From contig CAWBNB010000025.1 in NCBI GenBank assembly GCA_963789885.1, positions 1-64,000 on the forward strand: a stretch of DNA of 64,000 nt, given 5' to 3'. This document shows positions 17,974 to 26,439 of the stretch, piece by piece. This stretch comes from DATEDA01 sp963789885. GTDB lineage: Bacteria; Pseudomonadota; Gammaproteobacteria; Burkholderiales; SG8-39. The position numbers and the translations under genes were made by a program. A model generated the notes under the pieces. That model searched no databases. It saw nothing but the letters and a program-made list of their open reading frames with translations, and was not told where the DNA came from. Position 1 is the first letter of the stretch. Each line of letters starts with the position of its first letter.

Positions 17974-18422
17974 TCCTCGACGCCACCCTTGCCTACCTGC
18001 ACTTCGCCGCGATCCTCGGCGTCGCCGGGTTGCTGGTTGCGGAGGCCGCACTGCTCCGCGGCGACCTCGGCCCACGGAATGTCGGGGTGCTGTCGCGAGT
18101 GGACGTCGGCTATTTCAACGTCGCAGGTCTCGCGCTCGCGACCGGCGTCGCCAGGACCTTCTTTGGCGCCAAGGGCGCCGCGTTCTACGCCGGCAACCCG
18201 GTGTTCTGGGTGAAGGTCGCCCTCTTCCTCGCCGTCGGTCTCGTGTCGATCAAGCCGACGATCGATTTCATCCGCTGGCGCCGCGCGACGCGCAACGCCG
18301 CGGCCTACGCGGTGCCGGCGGCCGAGGCGCGCGGCGCCCGGCGCCTCGTTCTCGTCGAGCTGCATCTCCTCGCACTGATCCCGCTCGCCGCGGTGCTGAT
18401 GGCGCGCGGGATCGGAAATTGA
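17970..18422 (+). CDS. DUF2214-family membrane protein
   Basis: 150-residue, four-helix inner-membrane protein. MILDATLAYLHFAAILGVAG, VDVGYFNVAGLALATGVART and NPVFWVKVALFLAVGLVSI with PTIDFIRWRR fit the DUF2214 family of unknown function. It overlaps the TetR stop by 4 bases (ATGA) and precedes the adaptor gene by 38 bp, so it is made from the same transcript. Whether it takes part in efflux is not known. Confidence 0.75.
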   Translation: MILDATLAYLHFAAILGVAGLLVAEAALLRGDLGPRNVGVLSRVDVGYFNVAGLALATGVARTFFGAKGAAFYAGNPVFWVKVALFLAVGLVSIKPTIDFIRWRRATRNAAAYAVPAAEARGARRLVLVELHLLALIPLAAVLMARGIGN

Positions 18423-18460
18423 GACCTACAACTACAACACGTACCGAAGGGGAAACCACG

Positions 18461-19588
18461 ATGTCCATGATCCGGATGATTCTCCTCGCGGCAGCGGTCG
18501 CCGCGGTCACCGCCTGCTCCAAGCACGAACCTCCGGCGCCCGCGCCGCGCGCGGTGATCGCGCAGGTCGTCGGCGCGAAGCCGACCGAGGGCGCGAACGT
18601 CTACTCGGGGGAGGTGCGCGCGCGCCACGAGAACGACCTCGCATTCCGCGTCGGCGGCAAGGTCGTCGCGCGCTACGTCGACGTCGGCGCGACGGTGAAG
18701 AAGGGCACCGAGCTCGCGCGGCTCGATCCGCAGGACGCCCAGCTCGGCGTCGAGTCGGCGCGCTCGCAGCTCGCCGCCGCCGAAGCGGACCACGCGCTCG
18801 CGAAAGCGGAGCTCGCGCGCTATCGCGACCTCTACGCGAAACAGTACGTGAGCAAGGCGGTACTCGATGCGCGCGAGAACACGTTCAACACCACCAAGGC
18901 GCGCCTGGAGCAGGCCCGGGCGCAGGCCCAGGTCGCCCGCAACCAGTCGTCCTACACGACCCTCGTCGCCGAAGCCGACGGCGTGATCACCGCCGTCAAC
19001 GTGGAGGCCGGCCAGGTAGTCTCCTCCGGACAGCCGGTGCTGCGATTCGCGCGCCCGGAGGAGAAGGAGGTCGCGATCAACGTGCCGGAGACCCGGCTCG
19101 GCGAGCTCCGCGACGCCAACCAGGTCGCGGTCGCCCTGTGGGCGGCGCCCGACAAGCCCTACGTGGGCCGCGTGCGCGAGATCGCGCCGAACGCCGACCC
19201 CGCGACCCGCACGTTCATGGCCAAGATCACGATCGTCGACCCCGACAGCGCCGTGAAGCTCGGCATGACGGCCAACGTCCTGCTCGGCGAGCGCGCCGGG
19301 ACTGAGGTGATCACGCTCCCGCTCACCGCACTCACGCAGGTCGACGGCAAGGCGGCGGTCTGGGTCGTCGACCCGCAGACGAACAAGGTCAACCTGCGAC
19401 CGGTCGCGATCGGCGCCTACCGCGAGGACGGCGTCACCGTCCGCGACGGCCTGCGCCCGGGCGAGGTCGTGGTGACCGCCGGGGTGCACAAGCTCCTTCC
19501 CGGCGAGACCGTGCGCGTGATGAGCGAGACGCTCGCGAGCCCGCGCTCGCAGCAGGCGCTCGACGCCGCGCTGCGTCCGGGCAGCTGA
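18461..19588 (+). CDS. RND efflux periplasmic adaptor lipoprotein
   Basis: 375-residue membrane fusion protein that links an RND pump to TolC. The signal sequence ends in a lipobox (AAVTACSK, lipidated at Cys20). Lipoyl half-domains (NDLAFRVGGKVVARYVDVG and GVITAVNVEAGQVVSSGQPV) flank a coiled-coil hairpin (residues about 95-150), then the beta-barrel (VAINVPETRLGELR) and membrane-proximal domains. A GAAGGGGAAACCACG leader precedes ATG 18461. The permease starts 59 bp downstream. No TolC gene adjoins, so the pump probably uses the tolC at 59.5 kb or another. Confidence 0.92.
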   Translation: MSMIRMILLAAAVAAVTACSKHEPPAPAPRAVIAQVVGAKPTEGANVYSGEVRARHENDLAFRVGGKVVARYVDVGATVKKGTELARLDPQDAQLGVESARSQLAAAEADHALAKAELARYRDLYAKQYVSKAVLDARENTFNTTKARLEQARAQAQVARNQSSYTTLVAEADGVITAVNVEAGQVVSSGQPVLRFARPEEKEVAINVPETRLGELRDANQVAVALWAAPDKPYVGRVREIAPNADPATRTFMAKITIVDPDSAVKLGMTANVLLGERAGTEVITLPLTALTQVDGKAAVWVVDPQTNKVNLRPVAIGAYREDGVTVRDGLRPGEVVVTAGVHKLLPGETVRVMSETLASPRSQQALDAALRPGS

Positions 19589-19647
19589 TTCCCGAGTTCC
19601 CTCCCAGACCTCCCCCGCGCGGGCGAGGAGAAACCGAAGAGACCGCC

Positions 19648-22600
19648 ATGTCACGCTTCAATCTTTCCGAATGGGCACTCGCGCACCGCAGCCTCGTCCT
19701 TTACGCGATGATCGTGCTCGCCCTCTTCGGCATCGCCTCGTACACCAAGCTCGGGCAGTCGGAGGATCCGCCGTTCACCTTCAAGGTGATGGTCATCCGC
19801 ACCGGCTGGCCGGGCGCGACCGCGCGCCAGGTCGAGGAGCAGATCACCGACAAGATCGAGAAGAAGCTGCAGGAGGCGCCCAACGTCGACGTGATCCAGA
19901 GCTACTCGAAGCCCGGCGAGTCGCTCGTCTTCTTCAGGATGAAGGATTCGGCACCGACCTCCGCCGTGCCCGAGACCTGGTACCAGGTGCGCAAGAAGAT
20001 CGGCGACATCCGCAGCACCCTGCCCGGGGGCATCACCGGGCCGTCCTTCAACGACGAGTTCGGCGACGTCTTCGGCAACATCTACGCGCTGAGCGGCGAG
20101 GGCTTCTCCTACGCCGACCTCAAGAAGTACGCCGACCGGATCCGCGCCGAGCTCCTGCGGGTGCCCGACGTCGCGAAGGTCGAGTTCTTCGGCGAGCAGG
20201 AGGAGAAGGTCTTCATCGAGCTGTCGAACACCAAGCTCGCGACGCTCGGCGTGGACGTCCCCACGATCGTGAACGCGCTCGCGACCCAGAACGCGATCGC
20301 CCCGGCGGGCGCGTTCGAGACGCCGAGCGACAAGATCTTCCTGCGCACGACCGGCGACTTCGACTCGGCCGAGGCGATCCGCGAGACGACGATCCGCGCG
20401 AACGGGCGGCTCTTCCGCATCGGCGACATCGCGCGGGTGCAGCGCGGCTACGCCGACCCGCCGCAGCCGAAGATGCGCTTCCAGGGCCGGGAAGCGTTCG
20501 GCATCGGCGTCGCGATGGTCGCCGGCGGCGACATCATCGAGCTCGGGGCAAACCTCGACCGCGAGGTCGCGCGCCTGCGCAAGGAGCTCCCGGTCGGCCT
20601 CGAGCTCGCGCAGGTGACGAGCCAGCCGCAGGCGGTGCAGCGGTCGGTCAACGAGTTCGTGCGCTCGCTCGCCGAGGCGGTGATCATCGTGCTCGCGGTG
20701 AGCCTGCTCTCGCTCGGCTTGCGCACCGGCATCGTGGTCGCGCTCACGATCCCGCTCGTCCTCGCCGCGACGTTCCTCTTCATGCGGCTCGGCGACATCG
20801 GGCTGCACAAGATCTCGCTCGGCGCGCTGATCCTCTCGCTCGGCCTGCTGGTCGACGACGCGATCATCGCGGTCGAGATGATGGCGACCAAGATGGAGCA
20901 GGGCTGGGACCGCCTGCGCGCGGCGAGCTTCACCTACACCAGCACCGCGATGCCGATGCTCTCCGGGACGCTGGTCACCGTCGCCGGGTTCCTCCCGATC
21001 GCCACCGCGGCGTCGTCCACCGGCGAGTACACGCGCTCGATCTTCCAGGTGACGGCGATCGCGCTTGCCGTCTCCTGGGTGGCGGCGGTCGTGTTCGTCC
21101 CCTACCTCGGCTACAAGCTCCTCCCGGACCTGGCGCATCGGCAGGCAAAGCAGTCGTGGCTCCAGCGGGTCTTCCGGCGGCTGCTCCGTCGTCCTGCCGC
21201 GGCGACCGTTGCTCCGCGGGAGCACGGCGAAGGCGCCATCTACCGGACCCCGTTCTACAACCGGCTGCGCCGCGCGATCCACTGGTGCGTCGCGCACCGG
21301 AAGACCGTGCTGGTCGCGACCGTCGCGCTCTTCGCGGTCTCGCTCCTCGCCTTCCGCTTCGTGCCGCAGCAGTTCTTCCCGGCGTCCAGCCGGCCCGAGC
21401 TCCTCGTCGAGCTGCGCCTCCCGCACGGCGCGTCGTTCGCCGCGACCGAGACGCGTGGTCAAGCGGTTCGAGGCGACGCTCGAGCGCGAGCCGGGCATCG
21501 AGAACTACACGAGCTACGTCGGCCAGGGCACCCCGCGCTTCTACCTGCCGCTCGACCAGCAGCTCGCGAACGCGGACTTCGCGCAGTTCGTGATCCTGAC
21601 CAGGGGGATCAAGGAACGCGAGCGGCTCCGCGCCCGGCTGATCGCGCTCTTCGACCGCGACTTCCAGGGGGTCCGGGCGAACATCACGCGGCTCGAGAAC
21701 GGCCCGCCGGTCGGTTTCCCGGTGCAATTCCGCGTTTCTGGCGAGGATATCCCGACGGTGCGGCGCTACGCCGAGCGGGTCGCCGAGAAGATGCGCGAGA
21801 ACCGGAACGTCTCGAACGTCCAGTTCGACTGGGACGAGAAGGCGAAGGTGATCAAGGTCGACATCGACCAGGAGAAAGTGCGCCTGCTCGGGCTCTCCTC
21901 GCAGGATCTGTCGACGTTCCTCAACACCTCGCTCAACGGGTTGACGGTCACCTACTACCGCGAGCGCGACAAGCTGATCGAGGTGCTGATGCGCGGCGCG
22001 ATCGACGAGCGCGCGAAGCTCTCCTATCTCCAGGATCTCGCGGTGCCGACGCGCTCGGGCAAGTCCGTGCCCCTGTCCCAGATCGCCACCATCTCGTACG
22101 GCTTCGAGGACGGCATCGTCTGGCGCCGCAACCGCCTGCCGACGATCACCGTGCGCGCCAACGTGTACGGCGACATCCAGGCGCCCGTGGTCACCGCGCA
22201 GATCGAGCCGACGCTCGCGGCGATCCGGGCGAGTCTGCCGCCCGGCTACCGCCTCGAGACCGGCGGCGCCGTGGAGGACGCCGCGAAGGGCCAGAAGTCG
22301 GTCGCCGCCGGGTTTCCGCTCTTCCTCCTGGTCGTCCTGACGGTGCTGATGATCCAGCTCCAGAGCTTCTCGCGCGTGGCGATGGTGGTGCTGACCGCGC
22401 CGCTCGGGCTGATCGGCGTGACGGCGTTCATGCTTCTCTTCAACCAGCCGTTCGGATTCGTGGCGATGTTGGGTACCATCGCGCTCTCCGGAATGATCAT
22501 GCGCAACTCGGTGATTCTCGTCGACCAGATCGATCAGGACATCCGCGCCGGCCACGCGCCGTGGGTGGCGGTCGTCGAGGCCACCGTGCGCCGGTTCCGG

Positions 22601-22858
22601 CCGATCGTGCTCACGGCGGCCGCGGCGGTGCTCGCGATGATCCCCCTCACGCGGAGCGCGTTCTTCGGGCCGATGGCGGTCGCGATCATGGGCGGCCTCG
22701 TCGTCGCCACCGCGCTGACGCTCCTCTTCCTGCCGGCGCTCTACGCCGCCTGGTTCCGCGTCGTCGTGCCGTCGCGCGCGACTGCTCCGAAGCGCCCGGC
22801 CTCCGCCGCGCAGCCGGTTCAGCGGACCGTGCCGCACATGATCGAGGGGACGGCCTGA
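19648..22858 (+). CDS. RND multidrug efflux permease (frameshifted)
   Basis: Proton-driven inner-membrane pump of about 1,069 residues when a frameshift at about 21454 is bridged. The first part, from MSRFNLSEWALAHRSLVLY, carries TM1, the pore domain and TM4 with the proton-relay aspartates (GLLVDDAIIAVEMM, Asp403/404). At FAATET the frame must skip one base to continue VVKRFEATLEREPGIENYTS, and the second half then runs normally to the C-terminus. TM10 has GMIMRNSVILVD, with Arg where AcrB has the relay lysine. The uncorrected frame would run on to 23415 and is spurious. The stop overlaps the start of the SRPBCC gene. Confidence 0.9.
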
Positions 22859-23296
22859 TGTTGCTCGCCGAGCTCTTCGGGATGATCGAGATCGACGCGC
22901 CGGCGGAGCGCGTCTGGCAGGTGCTCGTCGACTTTCGCCGCTATCCTGAGTGGAACCCGTTCATGCCGCGCGTTGCGGGGGAGCCGGCAGGGCGCGCCGA
23001 GCTCGAGGTGCTCGTCCAGCCCGACGGCACACGCACGTTGCGGCTGCGGCCGAGAATCGTGACCTTCCGTCCACCGCGCGAGCTGCGGTGGCTCGCGCGG
23101 CTGCCTGGGCTCTTCGTCGGCGAGCAGCGCTTCGTCGTCGAGGCGCTCGATCCCGCGCGCTCGCGCCTGATCCACGAGAAGCGCTTCCGCGGCGCTGCTG
23201 GTGCCGTTCGTGCGCCGCGTGCTCGACGGCCCGGTGAAGCGGAGCTTCGACGCGACCGGGCTCGCGCTCAAACAGTTCGCCGAACGCCACCGCTAG
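22858..23296 (+). CDS. SRPBCC-family protein (frameshifted)
   Basis: Small START/polyketide-cyclase-type ligand-binding protein of about 145 residues. FGMIEIDAPAERVWQVLVDF then RRYPEWNPFMPRV is the characteristic N-terminus of SRPBCC 'activator/cyclase' proteins. After HEKRFRG one surplus base near 23194 shifts the frame. Corrected, it continues LLVPFVRRVLDGPVKRSFDA and ends KQFAERHR at 23296. Its ATG overlaps the permease TGA by one base, so it is the last gene of the efflux operon. The ligand is unknown. Between 23297 and 23411 a short plus-strand frame (FLVAAATIALARYRTTLD) ends at about 23399 and may be another remnant. Confidence 0.75.
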
Positions 23297-23411
23297 AGCC
23301 GCCGATGCGGCGCGCCGGACGCCCGACGGTGCAGTACGGCATTCCTGGTCGCGGCCGCAACGATCGCGCTCGCGCGCTATCGCACGACGCTCGACTGAGG
23401 GGTGCAGCCGC

Positions 23412-24301
23412 CTAAGCCAGCGTCCGCCCGGTCAGCCGCTCGAGCACCCGGAGCGGCGCGGTTTCCGGATCGTGCGAACCGGCTACCGGCAGCAACCAGG
23501 TCTGCTCGAGCATCAGCCGTCCGCGGAGCACGCTGTGCAGCACCTGGTCGGAGAAGACGATCCAGGTCGAGCCTGGAAGGAACTCGATGCGCTGCCGGAC
23601 GCGTTCCGCTGATAGTCCATGTCGAACTTGACGTGGTCGTGGAGCTCCCGCATCAGATGATCGTACTCGGTGCGCCGCCGCTTCGTGAACATCAGCGCGC
23701 GCAGCAGCCAGGCCTCGCCCGGCAGTTGCCGGCGTACCCGCGGCAGGAACCTGACGGCCATGTCGGGAAAGGGCTCTCCCACCTGCCACACCCGCGGTGC
23801 GCCCGACGGGTCAACGTTGGTGAACACGCGGAGAATCCGGGCCCCGCCGGTCGGACTGGACGGGAACGCATCGGTGTGCAGCCGCGTGTCGTCGTGCCGC
23901 CGCGACGTCGGTCGGCCCGCGATCTCGCACGGTCGCAGGCTCGTATTGCCCGACCGGAGCGTGGCGAGGTACGGCGGAAACAGGGCGGAGACAAGCCGCT
24001 GTGCCTGCTGCGCATACCGCTGCAGCAGGCCGCGTAGACGCGCACAGATCGTCGCGACTCCCGCTGGCACCGCGGAGTCGTCGCTCGGCGCCGCGCAGGT
24101 AGATGTTCTTCGATCTTCCGTCCAGCCACTCGTCGGACAGAAAGCGCTGCTCTTCCGGTCGCACTTCGAACCGGAGCCGCGGGAGATGAAGGACCCTGCC
24201 CCGTTCCAGGGCGTCGACGGCCGCCGCCCGGATCGCAGCGTCGGCACCGGGTCCCAGGTGTCGAAGGGAAATTCGACGGTCAGATCGAGTGCCGTCGGCA
24301 C
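23412..24301 (-). CDS. Kdo hydroxylase (three frameshifts)
   Basis: Resembles the Fe(II)/2-oxoglutarate-dependent Kdo 3-hydroxylase (KdoO) that converts the outer Kdo of lipopolysaccharide to Ko in Burkholderia, Ralstonia and Yersinia. Segments on three frames join into one protein: LDLTVEFPFDTWDP, then VRPEEQRFLSDEWLDGRSKN and IYLRG, then KDDT-like RRHDDTRLHTDAFPS (iron-binding His/Asp) with ARILRVFTNVDPSGAPRVWQ, and finally FLPGSTWIVFSDQVLHSVLR and RVLERLTGRTLA. Breaks lie near 24248, 24092 and 23600. The start is a GTG at 24301. Either the gene is dead or this stretch is poorly sequenced. Neighbours DUF502, MarC and SRPBCC show the same damage. Confidence 0.75.
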
Positions 24302-24349
24302 GGACGGTCTCTCTCGGCGCGAGGATATCCCTTGTCGATGACCGTCGTC

Positions 24350-25003
24350 TCAGGAAGGAGGGGATGTCGGCGCCGGTGGCGGTGAGATGCCCATCGAGAC
24401 GTAGATCGCGGTCAGCTCATCGACGCCGATGTTCGGCCGGTCGCACCCATTCGGCCGGCACGTAGAGCAGCGCGCCCCCGAACGGGACCGGCGCGGTCGG
24501 GATGAGCACCGCGAGGTAGCTCCGTCCGTCGATCTCGATCGGCTGCGCGCTCGGCGCCAGCGCGAGCACGGCCACGCCCTTGCCGCCGAAGAAGCACCAC
24601 ACCGGGCTCATGGCGCGGATGTCCGCCTCCTCCTTCTGGTCGAGCAGGCCGACAAACCGGTCGGCGAGGTTGTAGAGGCTGCCCGACGAGCGGAATGTGC
24701 CGCAGCATCACGTCGGTAAGCCGCTTCAGCGGACCCTTCAGGCCCAGTTGCACGACCAGCCCGAGCACGTAGACGGCCGCCATCAGCACCAGCGTGCCGA
24801 ACAGATAGGCGAGACCCGGATGGTCCGAGAAGGGATCTCCGATTGCGGCGAAGAGCCGCCCGACGAGGCTGCCCGGCCCGACGAGCCGGTTGATCAGCGC
24901 GAACGCCCACGACGAGCACCGCGGCCGTCAGCGCGAGCGGCAGCAGCGCCAGCAGCCCGGCCAGCCAGGTCGAGACGATCGACTCGAAGCTGCGCTTGAT
25001 CAT
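24350..25003 (-). CDS. DUF502-family membrane protein (three frameshifts)
   Basis: Conserved two-helix inner-membrane protein of unknown function. The pieces are: MIKRSFESIVSTWLAGLLAL from ATG 25003, then after a shift at about 24906 a segment with GPGSLVGRLF and LMAAVYVLGLVVQLGLKGPL, then after about 24681 SLYNLADRFVGLLDQKEEAD and MSPVWCFFGGKGVAVLALAP, and after about 24447 NIGVDELTAIYVSMGIS ending at 24350. Order and content match DUF502 proteins. Three single-base shifts in 650 bp suggest a local sequence-quality problem rather than decay, since the amino-acid sequence between shifts is well conserved. Confidence 0.75.
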
Positions 25004-25133
25004 CGTCGGTGGCGCTCCGTGGCGATCGCGTGTGGGCAGGATCCTCTACGCTAGCGCGGATCGGCCGTCAACTGCCGGCCCGCGCGCGACTTCGGGATAG
25101 ACTCGCTGCCGTCATCGCGATGCGGCTGCGGAG

Positions 25134-25812
25134 GTGCAGTGGAGTCGTTGGCTGGTCCCCGTCCTGAAGGCGCTGGTGCTCGTGCCGGTGACGCTCCTGC
25201 CGATCATCAATCCACTGAGCACGGCGCCGCTCTTCGTCGCGACCGCAGGCGGCGACCGGAGCGTCGCGGCGCGGCTCGCGCGTCAGGTCGCGATCAACGC
25301 GTGGTTCGTCGTGGTCGCCTCGATGCTGGTCGGCACCTACGTGCTCGCGATCTTCGGCATCTCGCTGCCGGTCGTGCGCCTGGGCGGCGGCCTGCTGGTC
25401 GCCTCCACTGCCTGGCGCATGCTCCATCGGACCGAGGACGACGACGTGCACGCCGCGGCCGCGGAAGAGGCGTCCGAGATGTCGTACGCCGAGATCGTCA
25501 GGCGGAGCTTCTTCCCGATCACCTTTCCGCTGACGACCGGGCCGGGCACGATCGCCGCGTCGATCGCCCTCGGCGCCCAGATCCCGTCGACGCCCGTCCT
25601 GTACCTGGCCGGCGCCGACGGTCGCAGCGGCCGGAGCGGCGCTCGTCTCGCTTGCGCTCTACCTGATCTTCAGGAACTCCACGAAGCTCCTCGCGTGGCT
25701 GGGGGAGGTCGGCATGCTCGTCATGATGCGGCTGATGGCCTTCATCCTGCTCTGCATCGGCATCGAGATCATGTGGAGCGGCTGGTCCGAGCTCAACGCG
25801 ATCAAGCCGTGA
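25134..25812 (+). CDS. MarC-family integral membrane protein (frameshifted)
   Basis: Six-helix inner-membrane protein of the MarC/UPF0056 family, about 225 residues, role unknown despite the name. VTLLPIINPLSTAPLFVATA near the start and FFPITFPLTTGPGTIAASIA in the middle are the two family repeats. After LYLAGA, near 25612, one surplus base breaks the frame. Corrected, it continues LVSLALYLIFRNSTKLL and ends WSGWSELNAIKP at 25812. GTG 25134 is the start. It is divergent from the DUF502 gene. Confidence 0.83.
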
Positions 25813-25829
25813 GGTGATCGCCCGGGCGG

Positions 25830-26414
25830 TTATCCGGCCGCCCGGGTCTCGTCGACGATCCGCACCTGCATCGCGCTCAGCCGGTCGTAGAGCCGCGCCT
25901 CGGCGAGGATCGGCCACCAGTCGTACAGGAAGATCTCGAGCGGCCGCCAGAGCGCGACCCAGGCGCCGATCACGATGCTCTCGTGCAGGAACCGGCCGTA
26001 GTTGTACCGCCCGACGAAGTCCGCCACCGCGTCGCCGAGGAGGTTCGCGGCGGCGACGAACGCGAGACCGATCAGCAGGCTCCAGCGTCCGGTGCGGAAC
26101 AGCCGCCGGAGCTGCGCGCGGGTCGCCGCCGCGCCCGCCGCGAAATAGTCATGGACCGCCACCTGGAGCGTGGCGACGCCCTCGGGCGTCGCCGCCTCGC
26201 GTGAGAGATGGACGATGAGCGCGAGCGGGGCGTCGCGGCGCGCCTCGCGGCTCCAGTCGACGATGAACTGCTCGGCCTTCGGGTCGAGGTCCCGCTCGCG
26301 GAACGGCGCGGGATCCATCGCGTTGAAGAGCTGCTTCAGCTCGCCGACGCGGACCTCGATCCGCTCGGCGTCCGGCGGCAGGGGCGCATCGGCCCCGCGG
26401 GGCTCTGCTGTCAT
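25830..26414 (-). CDS. hypothetical two-helix membrane protein
   Basis: 194 residues from ATG 26414 (MTAEPRGADAPLPPDAER). It has an N-terminal helical, acidic cytoplasmic part (VRVGELKQLFNAMDPAPFRE, FIVDWSREA) and two hydrophobic segments in the second half (WSLLIGLAFVAAANLLGDAV and SIVIGAWVALWRPLEIFLYD). I do not recognise a named family, although proteins of this shape are common in proteobacteria. It follows the RND permease by 25 bp on the same strand, so it is probably the third gene of that operon. Confidence 0.7.
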   Translation of the reverse strand: MTAEPRGADAPLPPDAERIEVRVGELKQLFNAMDPAPFRERDLDPKAEQFIVDWSREARRDAPLALIVHLSREAATPEGVATLQVAVHDYFAAGAAATRAQLRRLFRTGRWSLLIGLAFVAAANLLGDAVADFVGRYNYGRFLHESIVIGAWVALWRPLEIFLYDWWPILAEARLYDRLSAMQVRIVDETRAAG

Positions 26415-26439
26415 GTCGGGCGCCCCGCCCCGTGCGCGT

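Noticed and set aside
23297..23411. Small membrane protein ending FLVAAATIALARYRTTLD
   Set aside because: No start codon in that frame and no ribosome site; could be a remnant or chance, so not listed as a gene.
19648..23415. Single 1,255-residue permease fused to a downstream domain
   Set aside because: The frame after 21454 is nonsense; the true permease continues in another frame, and the SRPBCC part only appears because the frame returns by chance.
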